Shown: positions 32,569-43,055 of the stretch, in pieces
Numbering within the stretch: position 1 is the first letter of the stretch
Layout: each line of letters begins with the position of its first letter
Origin: Globisporangium splendens
Taxonomy: Eukaryota > Oomycota > Peronosporomycetes > Pythiales > Pythiaceae
Direction: 5' to 3'
Assembly (NCBI GenBank): GCA_006386115.1
Contig: VFIW01000035.1
Span: 62,001 to 126,000 of the forward strand
Length of the DNA: 64,000 nt
Program-made: the position numbers and the translations under genes
The notes under the pieces: generated by a model
Told to the model about the DNA's origin: nothing
Database searches by the model: none
What the model saw: only the letters and a program-made list of their open reading frames with translations

Positions 32569-33615
32569 TTAAGCTTTGGTGAATTCACCGATCGACGAAG
32601 GGTTCCAGTCGGGGTAGAATTTGCTGATCGCTGCCTTGACGTCTTCAGCCGGACCAGAGACCGCATTCCCATCAGCGATCACGGTCCCGAAAAACGCGAA
32701 GATGTCGGTGCTGAAGCTCTTGCGCGTCTCCTCCACGTCAAGGTACTCGATCTCGACCTTCGTGCCGTAGCTCTTTTCCGCGATAGCAACGAGTTCGTGG
32801 TGGGTCTTGCGGTCCCCTTCAATAGGAATCTTGGCCCAAGCCAAGTCCGACGGTTCCGCCGTCGTGAGTGCGCGCGCCACGAAACGAGCAATGTCATATC
32901 GAGACGTCAGACTGAATGGCACGTCGCCCGTACCGGTAACGGTGAGTTTGGTGGTCGTGGGAGCGAGCGAATTTTTGGCGAAATCTTCAGCAAAGAAGCC
33001 CGTGTAGAACACCGTGTACGGCAGGTCAACCTCCTTGAGCACGTCTTGCACGACCTTCTTCTCGTACGTGAACGCCTCCGTGACGTAGATGCCGTACTCA
33101 GCAGGCACAAACAGTTGTACACCAGCGGTCTTCGCCACTTTGGCAATGCCTACCTGAGCGCCGAGCACGAATGTGTTGACAGCGCTCACACTGTCATGGG
33201 AAGTAGTGAACGGTCATCAGAACCATCGGTCAGTAATAACATGTGACGTGCGGCATCGCCATCATATGCAACAAAAGGAAGTATTGTAGTACGTACACGA
33301 CTTCGACGTCGGAGAGCGCATTCTTCAGCTCGGCTTCGTTCGAGTAGTCGACCTTGACGATGGTCGCACCGTTCCCCTTGAACGCCGCGAACGCCGGCTA
33401 CATGACACCAAAGATGTTAGTCACTTCTTGGACATGCAAGCCGAATACCACAGCGGCGGTCAGATCGAGTTCGCCGTGTATTCGCAGCGCATGCATACCT
33501 TGGTGTCATCGCGAGTGAGCACCTTTACGGACACATCGGTCTTGAGGAGCTCGTTGACGATGTAGCTGCCGAGGGAGCCAGCACCGATAACAGCGAACGA
33601 CTTGTAGGCGACCAT
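32569..33615 (-). CDS. NmrA-like NAD(P)-binding oxidoreductase 3
   Basis: Minus-strand exons 33615-33499, 33397-33297 and 33190-32569 (introns 101 and 106 bp) encode 279 residues. Exon lengths equal those of NmrA1 and NmrA2. The Rossmann motif is FAVIGAGSLGS. LFVPAEYGIYVTEAFTYEKK and the GFFAEDFAKNSLAPTTTKL loop are visible; the loop is the most divergent of the three copies, and the FDYANGRIR segment of the others is replaced here. Function is as for its paralogues, with a probably different substrate pocket. The 5' leader is nearly identical to that of NmrA2, so these two are the more recent duplicate pair, now inverted. No disabling change is seen. Confidence 0.87.
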
Positions 33616-33696
33616 GTTGAGATTGGATGGAGGTAGTTTTCGAAAAGAGTGTTTGGTTGCTGGTGTGTCACCGAGGCGGGTTTTTGAAGAATGAGG
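33616..33696 (-). promoter_or_regulatory. NmrA3 Inr and leader
   Basis: On the minus strand CCTCATTCTTCAAAAA is followed by CCCGCCTCGGTGACACACCA and then a leader shared with NmrA2 (ACTCTTTTCGAAAACTACCT) up to the ATG at 33615. The ~80-nt leader differs from that of NmrA2 by only one or two bases. Confidence 0.65.
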
Positions 33697-34796
33697 TCTG
33701 TCTCGCTTCCGCCACCAAGCACGCGCAGACAGAATGCTGCAGCACAAGGGAGCACAGACCTCCATCCTGGCGCGTATCTCTGCTCTAATCCTTCAGGAAA
33801 TCCACGTTGAAGTTCGCCATTGGCGCGAGGGAGCAGCGCATCAAGGCAGCACGTGCTGTGGCTTCAAGAGTTGACTGGGAGGTCAGGAACCTGGTCACAG
33901 AATTATATCTGATCCCGTGTGCGTTTCACGGTTGCGTGAACATGGCTGAAATCATGACGTGTACCGAATGGGAAGATTTTATTGGATGTAAAGTATTCAA
34001 TATTAACCAATGATATGAAGATTTCATGTTGATAAAGTAAGCTGCATTGTAACCGTCCTTTCCTCGCTCGTGTAGCCATTTGAGAAATGACCAGTTTGCC
34101 CGCTTGATGACACAAAGAACGAAAGCTCCGAATGCTCATTGACGCAGACGCAGCGCACCGAGCGTTTACAGCTTGTCGCTCTGCTGCAGCATGTGCGAAG
34201 CTCGTCCAGGCACGCACCTCATGTGTCAGTCGTTGCGGCCTCGTCCTGATTGCTGGCGATGGCCATAATCCGCTGCAAAATCAGGCGCTGCACGTGCGAC
34301 GCCGTTCAGAACGGTTTCGTCAGCCAGACGAGGAGAGCTGTGCGCGCAAACTTGCATTCAGAGACCCCTATGAAACGAACCCGTGCGTCGACACTGTGTA
34401 GAAGAGTTCCTTGGACGATTCCTTGATTCGTTCAGTTGAAAGATCTGGTTTGGCTGATGATTTATGTGCGTGGTGGTGTCTGCACAATGGTCTTGTTCGA
34501 TCCTGGCAAGTCGCTCGGTCTAGCGCCAGCAATAGTCGGCGTGAGCCTCATTGCTCGCGCTTCCTCCAAGCTCGGATCGATGTTTATACACAAAATGTGA
34601 AGCTAGATGCTTTTATTGGCTCATGAGACTAACTGCCAAATATAGTCCATTCCATGACAATTGACAGCACGCGTCGAAGAGTTTCTTGCAAATGTGTATT
34701 GCGTGCGATTCCGCTCTTGCCACCTGGTGTGAATTCCCGGTGCAGTTTTGTGCACTCAGCTACCCTGAGGGTCTTCTGCTCAAGATTCCGAATCTA
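33697..34796. other. Interval between NmrA3 and the LRR pseudogene
   Basis: No supported gene; only short open frames without recognisable content. The part near NmrA3 may be a decayed version of the upstream block of NmrA2. Confidence 0.4.
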
Positions 34797-37700
34797 ATGG
34801 AGCCACTCGGCCGCAGTCCAACACGGAAGAACTTGCCGCGCTTGAGTATGTCTCCGCAGCGGCAATCGATAGTCGGGCTTCCACAGGCAAGTGACGACTT
34901 CACGCAAGCCTTTCCTACATTGATTAGTGCCTTGGACGCGTCTCTTACATCCTTTTACTACTTGCTTTGCACGCAAGCCTAGGCAACGGATGGAAGTAGC
35001 GAAACGACGTTCGAAGCCGCGAGAGCGACCACGACACAATTCCTTGGTCGCATGAGCTGGGATCGTGATCTCCTTGATATCTCTCCTGCTGATCTGCAGG
35101 ACTCTTTGCGACTCTCACCCCAACGAAAGAAAGCGTGCGCGTCGTTTCCACCGTCTCCAGTGTTGTCGCCATCGAAAACGGCGTCGTCATGGAGTGGACT
35201 TTCCTCAACAGCCAACAGCCACAGGAAGCAGTCTGGCATGAGTTTCCAAGAATCGTTGGGCGAAGTCGAGAAGTTACTCGATGTCAACGTCCGCCATCGA
35301 TACCACGACCACCGCAAACAGCCGAAAAGTCCAGTCAGAGTCTCACCACTGCCACCAAAGAAAATCGCGCGAGCTGGTCCGTCCAAGTCCTACTTTGAGT
35401 TCGCCCCTTTGCAAGATCCGATGGTGCTGATGGCGACGGCAGCCCAGGAAGCCGAAGCAGACGATGACGACGGTGATGATGACGATCGCGTTAATCGTGA
35501 CGATTTGAGTGGGAAAGTCCGCGAAGCAGTCGCGAAAAGGAAGAAAACACCGAAAACGAATATGATACGAACTCTACAGCGTCGCCGCAGGTGAAGCTCA
35601 AATACTTTGGCGCCGCTGCAAAAGCTGCATACTACAAAACGTACCAAGAACTCCATGGGAAGTCCCACTTGTTTGTAGAGAAAGTCGGCACTGCCAGTAC
35701 CTCGACTTTATCATCTTCGACATTATCTAGTACCCAGTCCTTGCGAATATCTCCAGCATCTCGTGGGAACGCTGTCGGCACTCCTACTTCATCTCTTCGC
35801 AAACCTACGACCCTGACTTCGGTCGGAGACTCTGTCGAGACAATTGCTAACGGTGTGAACGGCGATAGCAGCGCAAGCAACGCACAGGAACTGAAGACAC
35901 CGAGCCCGACCTCCTCGCTTGGGCATCGCCGCCAGGCACTTCGCTCACCTATTTCGGCAGTACTGGCACAGAATAACTCTGCTTCGTTCCACTCGAAGCC
36001 ATCGTTGCATTCTCCGCGCGTGCTCTTTCTGTCGTCCTGCATCGCGCAGTCACAGCCAGCGATCTCGATTTTGCTTCGCGAGGAGAATTGCCATACTTGT
36101 GACTTCAGTCACCAGGGGCTTGGAGACAAGTTTATCGTCCAATTTGCCACGTGTCTTCCGAATCTGCCGCTCGTCGAAGCCATCAACGTCTGCGGCAACC
36201 GCCTGTCGGACAACACGCTCAATTGTCTGCTGCTGGCGCTGGAAAACAAGCCGAATCTAGTGAAATTATACATCTCGGAGAACGAAATCGGTGCCAAGAG
36301 CGCCAAAAGCCTATAGGAGCTCGACTTGTCGTACAACGCATGCGGCGGCCAAGGAGCGATGGCGTTTGGCCACACGATTCGTATCAACACGGCTCTGGCA
36401 AAGTTGAATCTCAGCTACAACAACATTGGCGCGAAAGGCGCGATGGTGATTGCGAGTGGCCATGCTGCGAATAAAGGGCTGCGTGAACTCGTGCTCGATG
36501 GGAACTCCGTCGATCTCGAAAGTGGCCGCGCGCTGACGCATGCAGCGTGTACGCGACCTGGAGCTGCGTCCGCGATATGCCATGTTTCGCTCTTCGACTG
36601 CAACCTAACAAAGTCTGTAGGGTCAGCGACATGACCCCACGGAAAACCAAGTGATACTGGCAAAGCTGCAACTAAAGAGATGACGTTGTTCAACCCAGCG
36701 GATCCGACGGGTGAGTACAGCCTCGAGCTTAGTGATCCGTACGAGAACGTGATTGCACATGAGCTTCTTCGAATCGCTACGTTTAAAGAAGGCTACCGAT
36801 TCGTAAAACTGGAGTATTCCAATGGATCGAGTGCTAGTGGGGGCAACAAAGCGCCACTACCTGCGAAGATCGAGCTCTCAAGGCGGCCACAGAGGGCTGC
36901 GATGCAACATCTTCCGGACGCCGATGCAGAGACTCTGGGATCAGTCTTCAGACTTCACAATCGCTCCCCTGTCGTGCTTCTTTTCGCTCAGATCGACAAG
37001 GATCAGTCTGGACCCGTGGATTTTGGCGAGTTGACCCAGGCGCTGCGTGGCTACGGACTCGACATCAGCGAAGACCGACTTGCAGCACTTCTAAGCGAAT
37101 ACGATTGCGACCACAATGGCTCGCTCCAGGAAGACGAATTTCAGGATTTTTCCTTCGATGTGGCTTCGCGATGGTCGATACAGACCATTCTGGGAGTCTG
37201 AATCGAGAGGAAATCGAAAATGTGATCCGGTTTGCGAGCATCGAAGACGTGAGTGTGCACACGATTCAGCGCACGGTGGCGCAGTACGATATGAACAACA
37301 GCGGCGAAATCGACGAGCACGAGTTCGTCGAGTTTATGAAGGCCGAGGTGTTTCGTACCACACAGACATCGCCAGACGAACGCGAGACTCTCGACGATGC
37401 GTACGAAGCCGTTGCGCTTCGCGAGCCTTCCGGTGCGATCTGGAAAGTCCCAACTTCGGGCATGCTCCAAGTTGAGCTCGATCAATCATACGACCACCAC
37501 GATGTAGACGAAGCGAGGAGATCAAGCAGCGACAATAGCCACAATAGTCGACGACGATCAACAATGGGTGCCCCAGGAGCGACGAGCACCTCGGACGCGG
37601 TAGTCTCGAAACTCGTTGCTAGCGTGCAAGGCATGAGTCGCAATACAGCCGAACAAGCTGGTTTCCTCAAAGCGGTGCTCGCCGACTCGGATCTTTTGTC

Positions 37701-39039
37701 CACTGCAGCCCAGGCTGAAGAGCTGTTGCTGAAGCAAGGCGATCTGAAAAACACGAACCGGAAGCTCGCGGCGCTTGTGCGGTTGCTGCCGCAGATCGTG
37801 AATCGTCGAGAAGCGATTGCGTTGGTCGCGCATCTTTTTGATACGAAAACGCAGTGGACCGAGCGATTCGCGCTGCGCAAGAAACTCGGTACCAACATGT
37901 GCTCGGTGCTGCTTGGGTCGCTGACCAGCAAGTACTGTTTTGACCTGACTCTACCGGATGACTGCGCTGCGCTCAAGAAATTCGCACTCATTGCGCAAGA
38001 AGAGAAGCAATTTAGCAAGAACCGATCAGGGTGGCAGGACACGTCGCAACATGGCAACTGGGAAAACTTTCGCCACGCTACGATCGATGGAAAGCCTGTG
38101 CTGCTCACGAGTACATACATCCTGAACGCGTTGCTCGCACCCACGGCGCCGTCACTGCAAGATTCAGTACCCAGAGACGACCAGAAGCGGAAAGTTGAGT
38201 TCTTCTACGTCAGCACGACACGCCCGCCTCTCGGTACGAAGACTCTGACGAAGCGAAGGTTTGACCAGCTGGTCGAGATTCTCATGACACCTATCAGCGA
38301 CGCAGTCGCAATCAATAGCCACCACAGCCATGCACAACACCCAGAGCCACTAAGCGAAGGTGATCTTGGCGGCGCAGCCGAGAAAAACAGGCAAAACGCG
38401 CGGCTTCGCTGGGAGATTCTTCGAATTCAGTTCTCAGTGAGAAATCGAGAACGAATCTTGACGAGGCGCAACGAGTCGCGTCCTCGGCGTTTTTTCGTGT
38501 TCAAAGTATGCTAGACGCGGTGCAGCAAAAGCTCACACAGTTGGAGATGCTCGCAAGTGATTGGTGGTTGAGCTGTGTCCAAGCAGCCGAACTGATTGCT
38601 GCTTTTCCAAATGCGATTAATGCGCGAGCGAAAGCAGCGTGTATTCTGTTTGGGCGTCTCGTGGACGTGGACAACTTTGTCAAGGTGAGTCGTGTGTTCA
38701 AGTAGTGAACACTGCTGAAATTCACGGTGAGCGCTCATTTTCTGTGGGATATCGTTCAGATTTATGACGAGTTGTTTCGAGAAGACCAGCGCGAGTGCAT
38801 TCACCGTCTCGGGTGGCTCAGCATTTCCGATCCAACGCAACCCGATCGACAGTATCCACCATTGGATTTAAGCGTTCGAGGCGAGCGGGAACTGGTCCAG
38901 ATTCTAGCCCAATTGGCGCTGAACGAAGGAGTACGTCGAGCGATCGTAGCTTTTCTTTTTGATGCATGTTTGCTGGTGTAAATACTGGTCGGTCGCACTG
39001 TTTTGTAGAAAGAGACGTGGCAAGACCCAGCGTACTACG

Positions 39040-39052
39040 ATGCAAACAGGGA
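39040..39052 (+). repeat. Target-site duplication, left copy (LINE copy C)
   Basis: ATGCAAACAGGGA, identical to 39420-39432. The two copies directly abut the inserted LINE. Confidence 0.9.
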
Positions 39053-39419
39053 ATGGCGGACTCAGCCGCCAACCTAGCCGTGGACACCAGAACCTCAACG
39101 CAGGTCCACTTCCCAACTCAAAGAGCTGCTTTCAACAATCTCACCCAGGATCTTGACAACGACGTCATGCATTGGCTTATGCGAAGTTCGGAAGACCCAA
39201 GGTCATTGGACAACACAAGGCAGCCTCACATAGGACCAAGAGAACATGCCATCCTGGTCAAAGATTATTTAGCATTCAGAAGTGATCTATTGCAATCCGC
39301 GCTATAGACACATTTACACTCCTAGATGAAATTCGTAATGAAGAGTAGTTAGGAGAATGGATATTGTAGGTCACGACGATGAACCTAAATATACCTCACC
39401 TTATAAAATAAAATAAAAA
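39053..39419 (+). mobile_element. LINE family 1, copy C (367-bp 3' end)
   Basis: Severely 5'-truncated insertion. It begins ATGGCGGACTCAGCCGCC, in the last RNase H motif of family 1, and runs through the end of the frame (AFRSDLLQSAL) and the 3' untranslated region to an A-rich tail (CACCTTATAAAATAAAATAA). It is almost identical to copies A and B over its length. The 13-bp perfect target-site duplication, 5' truncation and A-rich 3' end are the classic signs of target-primed reverse transcription. It proves that the family moved with full-length helper copies elsewhere, and that its 3' end is recognised. Confidence 0.93.
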
Positions 39420-39432
39420 ATGCAAACAGGGA
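39420..39432 (+). repeat. Target-site duplication, right copy (LINE copy C)
   Basis: ATGCAAACAGGGA, matching 39040-39052. Removing the insert and one copy restores the reading frame of the host exon through to TAA at 39695-39697. Confidence 0.9.
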
Positions 39433-39697
39433 GGTCACTGGCCAGATGGGGCCACTGACGATACTGATCCCAGGGACAGATCTCCCGCCTGCTGACTGGG
39501 GAAATGTGGATGCGACTGGCGGCGAGAGCCTAAAGCACCATGGGATTGTCAAAGCTCGTTGCCAGACACTCTCGCCAGCTTCGCCTCGCCCACCTACAAC
39601 CCCCAGAGACGCGCCAGGCACACCAACTCAAGATCAAGCAGATTTCCGCGCCAAGCTGCGCTCAAAAGTGCTCTGTGGGACTAGGTTATACCTGTAA

Positions 39698-40401
39698 AAC
39701 CTAACTTAGCGCACCAGCAGCGTTGAAACTATTGACGCAAGCGGCTGCTTAGCAGATAAGCAGCACCGGCTGCACTAGTCACTGCGTCCTTGGAAGGCAT
39801 CGACGTATTCCGCTTGACCAAATCGAGTGATGCTTCATTGCTCACGTGTGCCAAGGCAGTGGCAAACAACACATGCTTCGTCCGAGCCACTCGGCTACAC
39901 TTTAGTCCAAGAACAACCTTGACGCAAGTTTGAGCAAGTCAAAGAGCGGTACGCTGAGGGTTGAAGGCAACAGGCGAGTACACTCAAAGCAAATGAAACA
40001 AGACGATCGCACAAACTGGAATCTCGTTGATTTGCTACAGCGTATCGTGCCAAGAGGCTTGGAGGCTGCAGCGAAGTGGGAAAATCCGCATCTGGGAGCG
40101 CGCCACCGAGACAACGCAATTTCCACGGGATGAGTTGTCAAGCAACACGGCAAAACCCAGCATGCATTGAATAATTGTGTCCACTTCAAGTGGTCAAACC
40201 TGCATCGCAAAGTTGTCCAAGTCATAGTACTTCAGCAAGTTAACTCCATTGCTGCAACGTTTCCGTGATGTTGCGTGAAGAGAAGGTACTCATAAATAAC
40301 GTGGACCACCTAGATCTCGACCATTTCTTCCGTTTTTGTTCCCAGTGTTGTGCAACCGTTACAGCTGTAATGATGGGCATCAATCAATCCCAAGTCTCAG
40401 C
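39698..40401. other. Spacer before the b561 pair
   Basis: No gene supported. Probably the 3' untranslated region of the LRR pseudogene plus the b561 promoter region. Confidence 0.4.
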
Positions 40402-41233
40402 ATGACGGTCACGCGCGCCAAGAAAGCGGAGCTCGCGGTGCTCTCGGCGCTCTTCCTCGCGCCCGCAGCCGTGATCTGGACGCACTGCGCGCAGGACGCG
40501 ACGCTGTTCGCGCTGCATCCGGTGCTCAATGCACTTGCGATGCTCGTGTGCACCCCCAGTGGGCTCTACCTGATCCTCGAACGCAAGCACGTAGCCGACC
40601 ACGCGACGCGGTATGTACTTACGGTTGATTGGGTTTATTTAAGTTGCCACTAATGGTACGCATGGGCCGATTTTGAATGCGAATGCAGTGTCTGGATGAC
40701 CAAGCTGCACTTGTTTGTGAATGTACTGGCGGCGCTGCTGCTGAGTATCGCAGGTGCCGCGGTGTTTGTCGCCAAGCGTGCTACCCAGGAGCGGCACTTT
40801 GTGTCCCCGCACTCGTGGGCTGCGATGGCTGTCGGGCTGTTGTTCGCGCTCAACATTTTGCAGGTACATACGCAGAAAGCTGAGGTGGATATTAACTAGT
40901 CCATGCTCATGACTTCCATGTTTGTTGCATGTGTAGGGACTGCTGCTTACGTTTGAAGGCAAGCGCGCGAACTGGCAGTGGCGCGATGAGACCCACGGGT
41001 TGGTCGGCACACTGATCTACATTGGCAGTACCGTGACCATGGTCTTTGGCCTCGACTCGGCTGGCGACGCGCACTTCGGAGGACCTGATGGCGTGTTCCG
41101 TCTCAAGGCGATGCTCGTCATTGCGCACGCCGCGTTGCTGGGGAAGCTCCTGTTCATGCCGAAAACCGGAGGCAGCGCAGCACCGTTGACGTCGCCACCG
41201 TCACCGCAGCAAGTCAAGGAGAAAGCGATGTAA
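40402..41233 (+). CDS. Cytochrome b561-like transmembrane protein 1
   Basis: Exons 40402-40610, 40689-40863 and 40937-41233 (introns 78 and 73 bp) encode 226 residues. Six hydrophobic segments are visible. Histidines sit where the b561 core has its haem ligands: LFALHPVLNALAM in helix 2, KLHLFVNVL in helix 3, SPHSWAAMAV in helix 4 and THGLVGTLIY in helix 5. This is the layout of the CYB561/CYB561D family, di-haem membrane proteins that move electrons across a membrane, typically from ascorbate to ferric iron or monodehydroascorbate. The specific donor is inference. The start at 40402 (MTVTRAKK) is chosen over an upstream in-frame codon at 40336. A tandem paralogue follows 345 bp downstream. 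Confidence 0.82.
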
Positions 41234-41578
41234 TTGACGTTGACTTGCTGTAAAAATGAGGGCGAGAGCCAATTTACATGGATGAAAGCAACTCGGTCGA
41301 CCTGATGACATCATTTCACAGTTCATTCCATCGTCCGTCGCCTGATATAATTCATATCCTTCACAATGAAGTACTCTTAAAACCCATTTTGCTATTGTAC
41401 AACCTGTACTATAGACTACCCTTGTTAATACGATGAGGTCTCTTTCATATCACCTTACAGAGGGTATGGACCACCCAAAGGCTTCATCCAAGTCTCACAC
41501 AGACAAGGAGCAAGACCGCCGGAAACCGCCACGCAGGACTCGCCTCACTTTACAACCAGCAGATAGATCCACACAGCG
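41234..41578. other. Spacer between the two b561 genes
   Basis: No gene. An Inr-like CCTCACTTTACAACCA near 41542-41557 sits about 20 bp before the next ATG. Confidence 0.4.
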
Positions 41579-42473
41579 ATGGCGAGCAAGATCGAGCTGC
41601 TCGCGCTCAGCGCGCTCTTCCTCGCGCCGTGCGCCATGATCGTCGTGCCGGCGGCGCAGGCGCCGTCGCTCTTCGCGCTGCACCCGGCGGCCAACGCGCT
41701 CGCGTTCCTCGTGTGCTTCCCAGCGTACGTGTAGCTCCGTGATGAGTTTATTGAAGCCACACATCAAGGCACTTGGATGAATTTGAAATTTCTGACGCGT
41801 TGCGATGGATGTTTTAACCGTCAGATCGGTGTATGCGATGCTCGCGCGCAAGGCGTCGTCAGATTTCCAGACGCGGTAAGTGCAAATGATCATGGTATCA
41901 TTCATTCTCGCCTTTGTAAACAGATTAACATGAGTGTGTTGTTGTTGTGATTTTACGTAGTGTGGCGCTGGTGAAGGTTCACATGTTCCTGCAGCTCTTG
42001 GCTCTTGCTCTGATGGGCGGCGCAGGCGCGGCCGCGTACTTGGCCAAGGAGGCGAACCAGAAGCCACACTTTGTGTCGACGCACTCGTGGATCGCCGGCG
42101 CGACTTCTACGCTGTTCACGCTCAACATGCTCGGGGTAACACTTGTATCCTTAAAGCGTGCATTTGGTCATTGACTGACGTTCATTATGTGCTTACTGTG
42201 CATACGAAGGGCCTTGGAACGACTTTCGGCGGGAAGAAGACGAGCTGGCAGTGGAAGAACCCGGGTCACCGCATTGGCGGTATGCTGACGTTCGTTCTTG
42301 GCGGCACAGCGTCTGTCTACGGCGTCTACAGTGGCGGATGGGGCCAAGCGATGTTGGGCGCCGACAAGCAGCTCCAGGTTTCGGGGCTCATCACCGCGGC
42401 CTATGCGCTGCTCTTCGTCAAGGCGCTCACGACGCGCGCCGCCAAGATCCCAACCCAGAAGAAGCAAGCTTAA
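41579..42473 (+). CDS. Cytochrome b561-like transmembrane protein 2
   Basis: Exons 41579-41724, 41825-41875, 41961-42135 and 42210-42473 (introns 100, 85 and 74 bp) encode 211 residues. The start MASKIELLALSALFLAP is similar to paralogue 1. The four haem-type histidines are kept: LFALHPAANALAF, KVHMFLQLL, STHSWIAGA and GHRIGGMLTF. The third exon is 175 nt in both genes, and the last two intron positions match. The first intron here (after LVCFPA) has no counterpart in paralogue 1, so an intron was gained here or lost there. The C-terminus is basic (KIPTQKKQA). Predicted role: transmembrane electron transfer, as for paralogue 1. Confidence 0.8.
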
Positions 42474-43055
42474 GGTGGTGGGTCGTGATCTGCAAATGTC
42501 TCTGCGGTAGTTGTCGCCTTGGTTTTTTCCCAGCAGCAGACAGCCCATCATGGTTTTTGTTCTGCTGGTCAAGGTTACTTCAGCAATTAATGCTCGCTCT
42601 CCATTTGAAAAGATCTAATTCAAATACTCAAGTTTTTCTTCAACGCACTGCTCCAAATGCTGCTCATTCTGAGGGTAAATCCTCGAATTAAGGCATCAGC
42701 ACATAGTGTATGTGGCTCCTTAGCACAAAGCTTTTCTGGCTGAGGTTCAAAACCATTTTCAAGCAGCTCGTGCTTGTGAAGTGTACAAAGCACGCAGAGA
42801 GTAAACGCTTGAGTCGCATATTGTGCTATACCCTCGGTATCAAAACGTATACAAGGGTTATGCAGTACACTCCTTAGTGTCAAGTAATCAGATACCCGAT
42901 CGATGGGATCTCTTGTTGGCATCACTTCAGCAAGGGGATCAAGTACACGGACCCAATCCTTCCCTCGCTCTACCGAGCACTAAACGCATTAAGCAATTTG
43001 CTCGCCAACACACAAACCAACCCAGTTTTTCGCACTCACTCACCACTACTTCATC
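42474..43055. other. Spacer before the MDR gene
   Basis: No supported gene. The last ~80 bp before the ATG are AC-rich, as in many oomycete leaders. Confidence 0.4.

Larger units (their letters stand above)
34797..39697 (+). pseudogene. Leucine-rich-repeat / EF-hand protein gene, multiply disabled
   Basis: The frame starts at ATG 34797 and passes a probable GC-AG intron (34887-34982). It runs through a disordered, acidic region, then RI-type leucine-rich repeats (about 36120-36600; LVKLYISENEIG, ELDLSYNACG) and paired EF-hands (about 36980-37340; DKDQSGPVDFGE, DTDHSGSLNREE, DMNNSGEIDEHE). A helical C-terminal part follows, with introns 38685-38759 and 38931-39008. Breaks: a frame change between 35500 and 35591; TAG at 36314-36316 inside an LRR; a frameshift at about 37150-37175 between the second and third EF loops; a frameshift at about 38385-38415; and LINE copy C in the last exon. 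A TGA at 36632-36634 may lie within a 63-bp intron (36617-36679). The ancestral protein would be a calcium-binding LRR protein; its role is unknown. Confidence 0.75.

Noticed and set aside
36632..36634. TGA as a further nonsense mutation in the LRR gene
   Set aside because: A 63-bp GT-AG interval (36617-36679), a multiple of three and rejoining TKS to MTLFNP, could be an intron, so the stop is not counted.
41579..42473. Suspected loss of a haem histidine in b561 paralogue 2 (IAHAALL versus ITAAYALL)
   Set aside because: That histidine is in helix 6 and is not a core ligand; the helix 2-5 histidines, including the one in GHRIGG, are all kept.
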